From: JAPKYZ01 sp033763835
GTDB lineage: Bacteria; Acidobacteriota; Terriglobia; Bryobacterales; Bryobacteraceae
Reading direction: 5' to 3'
DNA length: 64,000 nucleotides
NCBI GenBank assembly: GCA_033763835.1
Contig: JANRJS010000007.1
Span: forward strand, 1-64,000
Shown in pieces: positions 41,150 through 50,572 of the stretch. The number at the start of each line of letters is the position of its first letter. The first letter of the stretch is position 1. The position numbers and the translations under genes were made by a program. The notes below the pieces were generated by a model. That model ran no database searches and was not told the DNA's origin. It worked only from the letters and a program-made list of their open reading frames with translations.

Positions 41150-43426
41150 ATGCACGCCTCTGGAGACCGGTTGGGTCCCTATGAACTGCTCGCCCCTTTG
41201 GGCGCGGGCGGGATGGGCACGGTTTGGAAGGCTCGGGACACACGGATAGGGCGCTCGGTCGCCGTCAAGGTGCTAAAGGGCGCGCAGAACGAGCGGTTCG
41301 AGCGCGAGGCGCGCGCGATCGCGCAGCTCAGCCACCCCAACATCTGCACGCTGTTCGATCTTGGAACGGATTCCGGCGAACCGTACATCGTCATGGAGTA
41401 CGTCGACGGAAAACCCGCGGCGGGTCCGCGTCCCGACGCCGAAGTGCGCCGCCTGGGTTTGCAGATCGCCGGGGCGATGCAAGAAGCGCACGCGCGCGGA
41501 ATCGTTCATCGCGACCTAAAGCCGGCCAACGTCCTGGTCACCGCGTCGGGCGTCGTGAAGGTTCTCGATTTCGGCTTGGCCAAAATGTCCGCGCCCTCCT
41601 CGATCTCCGAAACCGACGATACGATTACGCAACGGGAAACGAAGGCGGGGGCGCTGGTCGGCACGATGGCGTACATGTCGCCGGAGCAGGCCGAAGGCAA
41701 ACCGGTGGACGCCCGCTCGGACGTCTTCGGTTTGGGGGTGCTGCTTTACGAACTCCGCAGCGGAATTTCCCCGTTTCACGGAGACTCTCCGGCGGCGACG
41801 CTCGCGAAAATCCTGCGCGACGAACCGCCGCCGATTCCCGGACCGCTCGGGCAGATCGTTCGCCGGTGCCTGCGGAAGGATCCCGCGGAGCGTTACCAGT
41901 CGATGGCCGAAGTCGCCGAGGCGCTTGAAGGGGCGGGCGGATTTACGATCCCGTGGCGCAGAATCGCAGCCGCCGCGGCGTTGGCGGCGTTGTTCGGGGC
42001 CGGTTATTGGCTCGCCAGGAAAATGGCCGCGCGAGATCCGGCGGCGGCGACATTGGCCGTGCTTCCCTTCGTGAATCAAAGCGCCGAGCCCGGCAGCGAA
42101 GCCTTCGCCGACGGACTCACCGACGAGTTGATTGGCGCGTTAAGCCGCGTGCCCGGCATGCGCGTCGTGGGGCGAGCGTCGGTGTTCCGGTACAAAGGCC
42201 AAAACGTCGCGCCGAAGCAGCTTTCCGACGAGTTAGGTGTCGACCGCGTTTTGCAAGGATCGATTCGCAACACGGGCGGGAGGCTGCGGATCACCGCCCA
42301 GCTATCGAATACGAAAGACGGACTGGTGATTTGGTCGGAGACTTACGACCGGGAAACCGCCGACGTGTTCGAAGTGCAAGAAGAGCTGTGCCGCGCCATG
42401 ACCGGAGCGCTGAAACTGCGTTTCGGAGAAGCGGCGGCCGTGGAACGCGGGACTTCGAATATCGAAGCTTACGGCGAATATCTGCGCGGTCTTGGAGCCC
42501 GGCAAACGATGACGCGCGCGAGTATCCAACAGGCGATCGGGCATTTCCGCGAAGCGATTCGTTTGGACCCGAATTTCGCCCAGCCTTACGTAGGGCTGGC
42601 TGCGTTTACGGCCATCACGCCCGCCGTGCGCGTTAACCGGCCGCAAGAGGCGCTCCGGGCGACGGACTCGGTATTGGACCGCGCGCTGGGGATCAATCCC
42701 AACTTGGCCGAAGCCCACGCCATTCGTTCCTACACATCCTCGACGCGCCGCCTCTGGTCCGCCGCAATGATGAGTTGCGAACGCGCGATGGCGCTCGAAC
42801 CGGGCAACCCGCGTGTCAATAGCTATTGCGCCAGGGTTCATTTGGTTCTTGGAAATACCGAGAAGGCCTTGGAACTCGCCCAGCGGGCGGTTGCGCTCGA
42901 CCCGGCGGACTCCTTCGCGGTATATCGGTTGGGCGAAGTTTATTTCTACGGATCGCGCCGTTATGAGGCGGCGTTAACGCAATTCCGCGCAGCTCTGCAA
43001 CTGGCCGGCGGTTCGGCGTTTTCCCAAGGGTTCGTGGCCACTTGCCTTGCGGCGCTAGGGCGGCGCGCCGAGGCCGAACAGGCCGTGGATCTCGCCCTTG
43101 GCGGCACAGGCGGCGAGAACGGCCTCCTGATGATTCCTCCGCTCGCCGCCGCGGGACGAATGGACCGTGCCCGTGCGCTGCTCGATAAGGCCAAGGCCGA
43201 GCGGGCTGCCGGAACCTTCGTCAATGCGACGTTTCTCGCGCGAGCTTTCTTCGCCGTCGGCGACTCAAATTCGGGCTTCGACGAGTTGAACCGCTCGTTC
43301 GAGGAGATGGACCCAACCTTAGCCGTCGTCCCCTATAGTTCGCTGCTCGACAGCCACCGGAAGGATCCGCGCTACCGCGCCTTTATCGAGAAAATGAACT
43401 ACCCGCCGGACGCAAAGGTTCCGTAG
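41150..43426 (+). CDS. Membrane Ser/Thr protein kinase with TolB-like domain and TPR repeats
   Basis: 758 residues. The Hanks kinase domain spans about 8-265: glycine loop PLGAGGMGTVWKARD, Lys in VAVKVLK, catalytic loop IVHRDLKPANVLV, DFG in VLDFGLAKM, and MSPEQAEGKPVDARSDVF. One membrane helix follows (about 268-290, AAAAALAALFGAGYWLA). Outside is a TolB/FlgO-like domain (about 302-425: LAVLPFVNQS, FADGLTDELIGALSRVPGMR, GRLRITAQLSNTKDGLVIWS). TPR-like repeats run from about 450 to the end (LRLDPNFAQPYVGLAAF, AVALDPADSFAVYRLGEVYF). This architecture is common in Acidobacteria and senses envelope signals; targets are unknown. Confidence 0.92.
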   Translation: MHASGDRLGPYELLAPLGAGGMGTVWKARDTRIGRSVAVKVLKGAQNERFEREARAIAQLSHPNICTLFDLGTDSGEPYIVMEYVDGKPAAGPRPDAEVRRLGLQIAGAMQEAHARGIVHRDLKPANVLVTASGVVKVLDFGLAKMSAPSSISETDDTITQRETKAGALVGTMAYMSPEQAEGKPVDARSDVFGLGVLLYELRSGISPFHGDSPAATLAKILRDEPPPIPGPLGQIVRRCLRKDPAERYQSMAEVAEALEGAGGFTIPWRRIAAAAALAALFGAGYWLARKMAARDPAAATLAVLPFVNQSAEPGSEAFADGLTDELIGALSRVPGMRVVGRASVFRYKGQNVAPKQLSDELGVDRVLQGSIRNTGGRLRITAQLSNTKDGLVIWSETYDRETADVFEVQEELCRAMTGALKLRFGEAAAVERGTSNIEAYGEYLRGLGARQTMTRASIQQAIGHFREAIRLDPNFAQPYVGLAAFTAITPAVRVNRPQEALRATDSVLDRALGINPNLAEAHAIRSYTSSTRRLWSAAMMSCERAMALEPGNPRVNSYCARVHLVLGNTEKALELAQRAVALDPADSFAVYRLGEVYFYGSRRYEAALTQFRAALQLAGGSAFSQGFVATCLAALGRRAEAEQAVDLALGGTGGENGLLMIPPLAAAGRMDRARALLDKAKAERAAGTFVNATFLARAFFAVGDSNSGFDELNRSFEEMDPTLAVVPYSSLLDSHRKDPRYRAFIEKMNYPPDAKVP

Positions 43427-43476
43427 GGCTGTCCTTCCTGCGATAAACTAGCGAAAGTTCACTAGAAGGAGCGTCC

Positions 43477-44850
43477 ATGCCGACTGATCGCCGTCAATTC
43501 CTCGCCGCCGCCACTATGTCGGGGGCCGCTAAATCGTTCGCCGCCTCGAAAGCCGCCGCCTCCGGCCGCGTCATCGGCGCGAACGATCGCATCAACGTGG
43601 GAGTGATTGGGACCGGCGGGCGCGGCTTCTACGTCGCGCGCGAATTCAAGAACGTCGGCGAAGGCGCGGCGAACGCGCGGATCGCCATGGTGTGCGACGT
43701 TTACCAGAAGCGCGTCACCAAGGGCAAGGAAGCTTACCAGTGCGACGGCACTCTCGATTATCGCGAGGTGCTGGCGAAATCCGATATCGACGCCGTGATC
43801 GTGGCGACGCCCGACCATTGGCACGCGCCCATCGCGCTGGCCGCCATGGATGCGGGCAAGGATGTCTATCTCGAGAAGCCGATGTGCCACACGATCGAGG
43901 AAGCGAAGCGTCTCTCCGACACGGTCCGCGAAACCAAGCGCGTGCTGCAAGTCGGTTCGCAGACCACCTCCGGCGATCAGTGGCATAAGGCGAAGAAGGC
44001 CATCGGCGACGGCATGCTCGGCCAGATGATCATGAGCCAGGGCAGCTACCACCGCAATTCGATCGAGGGCGAATGGAATTGGCCGATCGACGCCGAGGCC
44101 GGTCCCGACGGTAAGGGCGACAACTACATCGATTGGAAGATGTGGCTCGGCAACGCCACGAAGCGCGATTGGAATCGCGACATGGGCGCGGACCGCTTCT
44201 TCCGCTTCCGCAAGTATTGGGATTATTCGGGCGGCATCGCCACGGACTTGTTCTTCCACGTCGCCGCGCCGATGAACGTGTGCTGGGGCGGCGGCGGACA
44301 GTTCCCCTATCGCGTGATGGCGGGCGGCGGCATCTACGTGTTCAAGAATCTGCCCGAAGATCCGTCGAAGCCGGACCGCGAAGTTCCCGACACGTTCCAC
44401 TTGATCGGCGAGTACTCGAAAGGCCACAGCGTGGTGCTGAGTTCGTCGATGGTGAACTCGCAGCATATTCCCGGCCTGATCCGCGGACACGGCGCTACGC
44501 TCACGATGGTGGAGCACGGGCGCTTCGAAGGCTACGCTCCGTTCATCACGCTCAAGGCGGAAAAGACGCGCAGCCGCAGCGGCGCGAAGTTCGTCGTGCC
44601 GGAACTCGAAGCGAAGTTCGAGGGCAAGGACGAGATCAAGATCCCGGTGGAAGACAAACCCACCATGCCCACGCACGTCGGCAACTTCCTCGATTGCATG
44701 CGGACGCGGCAGAAACCGACGCTCGACGTGGACACCGCCGCGAAAGCTCAGGTGCTGATCACGATGGCCGTGCAAAGCTATCGCCAAGGCCGCGTACTCT
44801 ACTTCGACGAGAAGACCTGGAAAGTGTCGGACAAAGCTCCGCGAGCGTAG
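43477..44850 (+). CDS. Gfo/Idh/MocA-family oxidoreductase, Tat-exported
   Basis: 457 residues. The Tat signal is DRRQFLAAATMSGAAKSFAA. The Rossmann domain has INVGVIGTGGRGFYVAREF and IDAVIVATPDHWHAPI, and the EKP motif is intact in VYLEKPMCHTIEEA. The C-terminal domain includes FFRFRKYWDYSGGIATDLFF and HVAAPMNVCWGGGG. A strong AAGGAG site lies upstream of the ATG. The second Oar-like receptor follows on the same strand after a hairpin, echoing the receptor/oxidoreductase pair at 10-15 kb. Substrates are probably sugars or polyols. Confidence 0.9.
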   Translation: MPTDRRQFLAAATMSGAAKSFAASKAAASGRVIGANDRINVGVIGTGGRGFYVAREFKNVGEGAANARIAMVCDVYQKRVTKGKEAYQCDGTLDYREVLAKSDIDAVIVATPDHWHAPIALAAMDAGKDVYLEKPMCHTIEEAKRLSDTVRETKRVLQVGSQTTSGDQWHKAKKAIGDGMLGQMIMSQGSYHRNSIEGEWNWPIDAEAGPDGKGDNYIDWKMWLGNATKRDWNRDMGADRFFRFRKYWDYSGGIATDLFFHVAAPMNVCWGGGGQFPYRVMAGGGIYVFKNLPEDPSKPDREVPDTFHLIGEYSKGHSVVLSSSMVNSQHIPGLIRGHGATLTMVEHGRFEGYAPFITLKAEKTRSRSGAKFVVPELEAKFEGKDEIKIPVEDKPTMPTHVGNFLDCMRTRQKPTLDVDTAAKAQVLITMAVQSYRQGRVLYFDEKTWKVSDKAPRA

Positions 44851-44855
44851 CAGTC

Positions 44856-44873
44856 ACGCCGTTGTCACGGCGT
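44856..44873 (+). terminator. Short hairpin between oxidoreductase and receptor genes
   Basis: ACGCCGT (44856-44862) pairs with ACGGCGT (44867-44873) around a TGTC loop, seven base pairs, six bases after the oxidoreductase stop. No T run follows, so partial termination or RNA processing is as likely as full termination. Confidence 0.4.
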
Positions 44874-44912
44874 AATCATCGGTCTTACAAACGCAATCGC
44901 TAGCTTGGATGC

Positions 44913-47900
44913 ATGACTCGTGCGTCTCGCGTTAGCGTTCTCGTCCTGCTCGGCTCGGCCGGAATTCTCGCTCAAACGTCCACCGGAACGATCGTTGGCA
45001 CTGTGCTCGACACGGCGCAAGCGGTGGTACCGGAAGCGTCGGTGACCGTTACCAACACGGGTACGAACGAGATTTCGCGCGCCGTTACAGGGGCCGCTGG
45101 AACCTACATCGTTCCGCTGCTCAAGCCCGGTTCTTACCGAGTAGAAGTCACCGCGCCGGGATTCAAGAAGTTCCGCCAGGACGGCATCGTGCTGCAAGTG
45201 CAGCAGCAGGCGAGAGTCGATGTCGCGTTGCAAGTGGGCGACGTCGCCGAGAGCATCGACGTAGTGGCCGACGCCGCGGTGGTCGAAACGACTTCTTCGA
45301 GCGTCGGCAAAGTTGTCGATAACAAGCGCATCGGCGACCTGCCCCTGAACACCCGCAACGTCTACGGACTGATCAACCTCACGCCGGGCGTCTCGGGTGG
45401 TATCGGCAATTCTCACAACCAAGTCGGATACTCGGTGAACGGCGTTCGCGGCGGACTTTTCGACACCCTGGTGGACGGATCGAGCGCGGCGTTCCCGACC
45501 GTGAACGGGTTTCACGGAATCTCCGTGTTTCCTTCGGTCGATGCCGTGGCCGAGTTTAAGGTGCAGGCGTCGAACTACTCGGCCGAGTTCGGCCGCTCGA
45601 ACGGGAGCGTCTTGAACCTGGTCTACAAAAGCGGGACGAACGACTTTCACGGATCGGCCTACGAGTTTCTTCGCAACTCGGTGCTTGACGCGAACAACTA
45701 CTTCAACAACCAGCGGAACATTCCCTTGGCCAGCTTCAAGCGTAACCAGTTTGGCGGAACCTTCTCCGGTCCGCTGCGCAAGGACAAGACGTTTTTCCTG
45801 GTCTCCTATGAAGGCTTGCGCGAGCGCAGTTTCAGCGAAACGCTCACGACCGTTCCCACATCGGAACAACGGCTCGGCGATTTCTCGCTAACTCAAGCGA
45901 ATCTCACGCAGCAGATTGTGATCTTCGATCCGCTCACCACGCGCGCCAATCCGGCCGGAGGATTTATTCGAACGGCCTTCCCCGGCAACCGCATTCCGGC
46001 GGACCGCATCGATCCCGTCGCGCGTAACGTGCTCGCGTATTACCCGCAACCGAACCAAGCGGGTCTTCCAGGCACTCGGCAGCAGAACTTTTACAATGCG
46101 GGCTCCGCCGCCGTCGACACGAACAACTACGATCTGCGGATCGACCACAATCTGTCGGAACGGCAGCGCATCTTCGGTCGAATTTCGCGCCGCTACTCGT
46201 TCAATGGCCCGCCGCAGTTGTTCCCCGGCGAAACCGGCGCGGCCGAGGGCCGAATCAATCTAAACGACTGGGGCACCAACGCCGTGTTCGATTACGCGAA
46301 CACGCTTACCGGTTCGTCGATCCTTAATTTGCGGCTATCGTTCGCCCGAAACTTGTTTTTATTCGACAATCAAGGGCTCGGCTTTCAACCTTCCACTCTC
46401 GGTCTGCCGCGCGATCTCGACGCCGCCGTAGACCTGCCGATGTTCCCGCGCTTTGGGGTTGCGGGCCAAGTCAACTTGGGCGGCAACGATCACCGCAAGA
46501 GCGGCTTCAACCAATATGGGCTGGTCGGCAACTACTCGAAGATCGTGGGATCGCACTCGATTAAGGCCGGGTACGAAGGCCGCCTCCTGCGCATCAACGT
46601 GTGGGAAGCGCGCGCCGCGGGAACGTTCAACTTCAACGCCGGCTTTACCCAAGGTCCGAATCCGAATCAAGCCAGCGCCACCGCCGGTTACGGCTTGGCC
46701 TCGTTCCTGCTCGGTACCGGCTCGGGCGGCAACTTCTATCAGAACTGGAAAAACGTCGCCGCCGAGAGTTACTATCACGCCTTCTACATTCAGGACGACT
46801 GGCGCGTCACCCGCAAGCTGACCCTGAACCTCGGCATCCGCTACGATTTCGACACGCCCCGCACGGAGCGATACGACCGCATGAGCTGGTTCGATCCCAC
46901 GGTGCGCTCGCCCCTAGCGTCGACGCCCGGGTTCTCGAATCTGACCGGCGGCTTGCAGTTCGTCGGCGTCGGCGATAACCCGCGCGTCCAGTACGACGGC
47001 GATTGGAACAATATCGCGCCTCGCCTGGGCTTCGCTTACCAAATCAACCCGAAGACCGTGATTCGCGGCGGTTGGGCGCAAATGTTCGCTTCTTCGACGC
47101 TCGGCGCGCAAGGCACAGTAGGCCCCTATGGATTCCGGGTGGAGACGCCGTGGATCTCGACGCTCGACGGAATCACTCCACAGAACTTACTTCGCAATCC
47201 GTTTCCGGGCGGCTTTCGTCCCGTGCCCGGCGCGCGCGACGGTCTACTCACCGCCGTCGGCGGCAACGTCGAGGGTCCGCTGCGCGAAACTCCCGTACCG
47301 TACACCTTGCAATGGAATCTCACGATCCAGCGCGAATTACCTGGGCAGATTTTGCTCGAAACGGCCTACGTGGGGAATCGAGGGCGCCAACTCTCGCGCG
47401 GGGGCGAGGGCGGATTTACGCTCAATCAAATTCACCCGTCGAACCTTTCGTTGGGTTCGCAGTTGAATCAATTAGTGGCGAATCCGTTCTTCGGTCAAGG
47501 GCTGCCGGGAGTTCTCGCCAATCCTACGATCAGCCGTGCGCAGCTACTGCGTCCCTATCCGCAGTTCCTCAGCGTGCACCCGCTGTTCTCCGCGGGATCG
47601 AATTCGGATTATCACGCTCTTCAAGTGAGCTTCTCGAAACGCTACTCGAAAGGCATCGTCTTCGAGGGGAACTATGTTTGGGCGAAGTCGATCGACGACG
47701 GTACCAGCGCGCTCGATAGCTACAACCTTCGCTTGGGCCGCAGCCCCACGGGCACGGACATCCGCCACCGGCTTGTCTTCTCCGGCGTCTACGAACTGCC
47801 CTTCGGCAAGGGCCGGCAGTTCGGGTCCAGCATGTCGCGCTGGGCCGATCTTCTGGTAGGCGGTTGGCAAGTGAACGGCATTCTTACGATGCAATCGGGC

Positions 47901-48314
47901 GGCCTGCTGGGCATTGGCGCTTCCAATACTTCGGGTCTGTTCAACGAAGCGGCGCGCGCGAATAACAACGGCCGTTCGGCGAAACTCGACATCGACGCGC
48001 ACGACCGTCTGGACCGCTGGTTCGACACAAGCGTCTTCTCGCAACCCGCGCCATTTACGCTGGGCAACGTGGGAACCCTGGTGCCCGACTTGCGCGCCCA
48101 CCACGTCAATAACCTCGACTTCTCGCTATTCAAGCAGTTCCAGATTACGGAGCGTGCGCGGCTGCAATTCCGCGCGGAGAGCTTCAACTTCGCGAATCGC
48201 GTGCAGTTCGCGGGCCCGAACACGTCGGTGACGGCGGGGACGGCGTTTGGGCGCGTGACTTCGCAGGCCAACGCTCCCAGGCAGATCCAGTTCGGGTTGA
48301 AGCTGCTGTTCTAA
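44913..48314 (+). CDS. Oar-like TonB-dependent receptor with carboxypeptidase-regulatory domain
   Basis: 1133 residues. The signal peptide is in SVLVLLGSAGILAQ. The regulatory-like Ig domain has TGTIVGTVLDTAQAVVPEAS and GTYIVPLLKPGSYRVEVTAP. The plug has NDFHGSAYEFLRNSVLDANN and FGGTFSGPLRKDKTFFLVSYE. Barrel strands run to the end, PRQIQFGLKLLF, with a terminal Phe. The receptor at 10293-14048 has the same architecture but quite different plug loops, so the ligand probably differs. It follows the Tat-exported oxidoreductase and converges on a secreted tandem hydrolase. Confidence 0.9.
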   Translation: MTRASRVSVLVLLGSAGILAQTSTGTIVGTVLDTAQAVVPEASVTVTNTGTNEISRAVTGAAGTYIVPLLKPGSYRVEVTAPGFKKFRQDGIVLQVQQQARVDVALQVGDVAESIDVVADAAVVETTSSSVGKVVDNKRIGDLPLNTRNVYGLINLTPGVSGGIGNSHNQVGYSVNGVRGGLFDTLVDGSSAAFPTVNGFHGISVFPSVDAVAEFKVQASNYSAEFGRSNGSVLNLVYKSGTNDFHGSAYEFLRNSVLDANNYFNNQRNIPLASFKRNQFGGTFSGPLRKDKTFFLVSYEGLRERSFSETLTTVPTSEQRLGDFSLTQANLTQQIVIFDPLTTRANPAGGFIRTAFPGNRIPADRIDPVARNVLAYYPQPNQAGLPGTRQQNFYNAGSAAVDTNNYDLRIDHNLSERQRIFGRISRRYSFNGPPQLFPGETGAAEGRINLNDWGTNAVFDYANTLTGSSILNLRLSFARNLFLFDNQGLGFQPSTLGLPRDLDAAVDLPMFPRFGVAGQVNLGGNDHRKSGFNQYGLVGNYSKIVGSHSIKAGYEGRLLRINVWEARAAGTFNFNAGFTQGPNPNQASATAGYGLASFLLGTGSGGNFYQNWKNVAAESYYHAFYIQDDWRVTRKLTLNLGIRYDFDTPRTERYDRMSWFDPTVRSPLASTPGFSNLTGGLQFVGVGDNPRVQYDGDWNNIAPRLGFAYQINPKTVIRGGWAQMFASSTLGAQGTVGPYGFRVETPWISTLDGITPQNLLRNPFPGGFRPVPGARDGLLTAVGGNVEGPLRETPVPYTLQWNLTIQRELPGQILLETAYVGNRGRQLSRGGEGGFTLNQIHPSNLSLGSQLNQLVANPFFGQGLPGVLANPTISRAQLLRPYPQFLSVHPLFSAGSNSDYHALQVSFSKRYSKGIVFEGNYVWAKSIDDGTSALDSYNLRLGRSPTGTDIRHRLVFSGVYELPFGKGRQFGSSMSRWADLLVGGWQVNGILTMQSGGLLGIGASNTSGLFNEAARANNNGRSAKLDIDAHDRLDRWFDTSVFSQPAPFTLGNVGTLVPDLRAHHVNNLDFSLFKQFQITERARLQFRAESFNFANRVQFAGPNTSVTAGTAFGRVTSQANAPRQIQFGLKLLF

Positions 48315-48326
48315 CGGACGCGGGCG

Positions 48327-49943
48327 CTACTTCCGGAGATGGCGGGCGAAAAACGCCTCCACCTTCGCACCCATTTCGGCGCTCATGAACTGCGGCCCGC
48401 CGTGGGCCGCGCCGGGGATGACGACCAGTTCCGATTCGACTTTCGCGGCCTTTAGTGCCTGGTGCAGACGCTCGCTCTGGTCGAGCGGCACGCTCAAGTC
48501 GCTATCGCCGTGCACGATCAGGAACGGAGCGTCGCCCGCCGACGCCCATTTCACGGCACCCGCCGCATCGGCTTTCGCCGCGTTCTGCTGCACCGGTCCA
48601 CCGATCAATCGGCTCTCCGGCGCACCTGGCGAATCGTGATCGATCGTCGAAGGGAACATCGACATACGCCGCAATTCGGCGGGGCCGTAGTAGTCGACTA
48701 CGGCTTGCACGCGGCTCGATCCGCTCTCGCCCACCGTACCTTCGAGCTCGGGAACATCGCCAGCCGTGCCGAGTAGAGCCACCAAATGCCCGCCCGCCGA
48801 CGATCCCCAAACGCCGATCCGCGCGCCGTCGATCCCATGTTCGCCCGCGTGGTTGCGCAACCAGCGAATCGCCGCCTTCACGTCGTGTAATTGGGCCGGG
48901 AAGATCGCCTCGGAACTGAATCGATAGGCGACGCTCGCGACCGCGTAACCTTTCGCCGCCATCGGCGCGGCCGGCGGGTTCGACTTCGATCCATTTTGCC
49001 AAGCGCCGCCGTGCACCCAAACGATCAAAGGAAGCGCGGACGCGGGATTCGTTTCCGGCAGGTATAGATCGAGCTTGAGTTCCTTCTCCGGCGTCTTAGC
49101 GTAGACCAGGTTCCGCGAAATCTTCACACCGGCAACCGGACGCGGATCGTTCTCGACCACAGGCGGCACCGCTGGATAGAGAGCGCCCGGCGAGCCTTCC
49201 GGGAGCGCGATGGTTGGTTTGCCGTTCAGGTACTTCAAGCCGGCCAGAAACTGGTCGGTCGCGTAGGTTGTCGACGCATGCCATTCGCCCTTACCCCGGT
49301 CGTTGAAGAATCCATGCGGCTGCCCCTTCGCCCAATGAAGCTGCGCGGGGATCTTCGCTTCGCGCATCCGCTCGAAGAGCTTTACGCCACCCGCCGCGAG
49401 CGGATCGGCGTCACCGTAGAAAAACACCGAGGGCGGCATGGTTGCTCCCGACCCGTCGCGTCCGCCGCTGTAGCCGGGGTTGTAGAGCACCAGCGCCTCC
49501 GGTTTCGCTTGCGGAACGGCCATCGTCGCGCAGGTAGCCCCCGCCGATCCCCCGCCCGCCAGCACCTTCTTCGGATCGACGCCGAGTTCGCCCGCCTTCT
49601 CACGCATCCAATGAATGGCGGACGCGCAATCCTCGATCGCTTCGCTCGGAGTGGTCTTGTGCTTCGATTCGATCCGATACTCGGCGCTGGCCGCCACCAT
49701 GCCGCGGCTCGCTAGATACTGCGCCTTCGAGAAGAACTGTTCGGGCGATCCGTTCTTGAAGCCGCCGCCGAAGAAGAATACGATGCCGGGCCGAGAATCC
49801 GCCGCGGACCATCCGATCGGATAGAAGACGTGAATCCGAAGTTCGCCCTGCGGCGTTTTCTTGTATACATGCGCTTGGCGCAAGGGCGCGCCCAACAAAG
49901 GAAAGATGGCGAGAAAGATCGCGGCGGCAAGCGGCATTTTCAT
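48327..49943 (-). CDS. Secreted esterase with two tandem alpha/beta hydrolase domains
   Basis: About 538 residues. A signal peptide (LAAAIFLAIFPLLGAP) is followed by two BD-FAE/esterase-like domains. The first (about 20-270) has FFFGGGFKNGS, GGGSAGATCA as nucleophile elbow and HWAKGQPHGFF for His. The second (about 275-538) has VWVHGGAWQNGS, WGSSAGGHLVA, VHGDSDLSVPL and GAAHGGPQFM, a complete triad. Relatives deacylate carbohydrates or remove acetyl and feruloyl groups from plant material. I start at the ATG at 49943; a GTG at 49961 is also in frame. It is next to the second Oar-like receptor and may prepare its ligand. Confidence 0.85.
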   Translation of the reverse strand: MKMPLAAAIFLAIFPLLGAPLRQAHVYKKTPQGELRIHVFYPIGWSAADSRPGIVFFFGGGFKNGSPEQFFSKAQYLASRGMVAASAEYRIESKHKTTPSEAIEDCASAIHWMREKAGELGVDPKKVLAGGGSAGATCATMAVPQAKPEALVLYNPGYSGGRDGSGATMPPSVFFYGDADPLAAGGVKLFERMREAKIPAQLHWAKGQPHGFFNDRGKGEWHASTTYATDQFLAGLKYLNGKPTIALPEGSPGALYPAVPPVVENDPRPVAGVKISRNLVYAKTPEKELKLDLYLPETNPASALPLIVWVHGGAWQNGSKSNPPAAPMAAKGYAVASVAYRFSSEAIFPAQLHDVKAAIRWLRNHAGEHGIDGARIGVWGSSAGGHLVALLGTAGDVPELEGTVGESGSSRVQAVVDYYGPAELRRMSMFPSTIDHDSPGAPESRLIGGPVQQNAAKADAAGAVKWASAGDAPFLIVHGDSDLSVPLDQSERLHQALKAAKVESELVVIPGAAHGGPQFMSAEMGAKVEAFFARHLRK

Positions 49944-49993
49944 CGCTCGCGAGGTTATCACGAACCGCGTTCCGGCGGCGTTAGAATGGCCCT

Positions 49994-50572
49994 ATGACCG
50001 GCCTTCCGGCGCACTACTTCACGCCTGAACAGTATTTGGAGCGTGAACGCTGGTCGGAGGAAAAGCACGAGTACTTCGAAGGTCAGATTATTTTGATGGC
50101 GGGCGGCATGCCTCGCCACTCGCTCATCATCAATAGTGTCAGTGCCGCAGTCACTCGGCGACTCCCCGAGGACGGGCCTTGTTTCGGTTTCAATAGCGAT
50201 CTGCGAACCAATGTGCATTGGGACGGATTGATCACATATCCAGACTTTCAGGTCGTTTGCGGCGAACTCGAGTTCACCGACGACCGCCGGGACACAATCA
50301 CCAATCCCACTTTCGTGGTCGAAGTTTTGTCGCCGTCTACGGCGCGGCACGATCGTGGGCGCAAGCTGGACTATTACAAGGGCTGCGATTCTATTCGCGA
50401 GTACTTGTTGATTGACCAGACGCCCGTCGATATCGAGCACGGTTGGCGCGTGGCGAGCGGCGGCTGGAACACGGAAACCGTTCGCGATTTGTCGGCGACC
50501 ATCCGACTCGATTCCATAGGGATAGAAATTCCCGTTAAAGAGATCTACCGCGGGACGCAGGCCATCCGCTAA
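49994..50572 (+). CDS. Uma2-family protein (DUF820)
   Basis: 192 residues of the PD-(D/E)XK-like Uma2 family. FTPEQYLERERWSEEKHEYF carries the first Glu region. ITYPDFQVVCGELEF has the acidic catalytic Asp, VVEVLSPSTARHDRGRKLDYY the E-x-x-S core, and EYLLIDQTPVDIEH the final strand. Members are predicted endonucleases but almost none is tested. They are often found in many copies per genome, and another lies at 60929-61546. It converges on aspS, sharing CTAA. Confidence 0.85.
   Translation: MTGLPAHYFTPEQYLERERWSEEKHEYFEGQIILMAGGMPRHSLIINSVSAAVTRRLPEDGPCFGFNSDLRTNVHWDGLITYPDFQVVCGELEFTDDRRDTITNPTFVVEVLSPSTARHDRGRKLDYYKGCDSIREYLLIDQTPVDIEHGWRVASGGWNTETVRDLSATIRLDSIGIEIPVKEIYRGTQAIR

Noticed and set aside
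43462..44787. Long minus-strand frame over the second Tat oxidoreductase
   Set aside because: Composition is His/Arg/Ala/Val-rich with no motif, and the plus-strand gene is certain.
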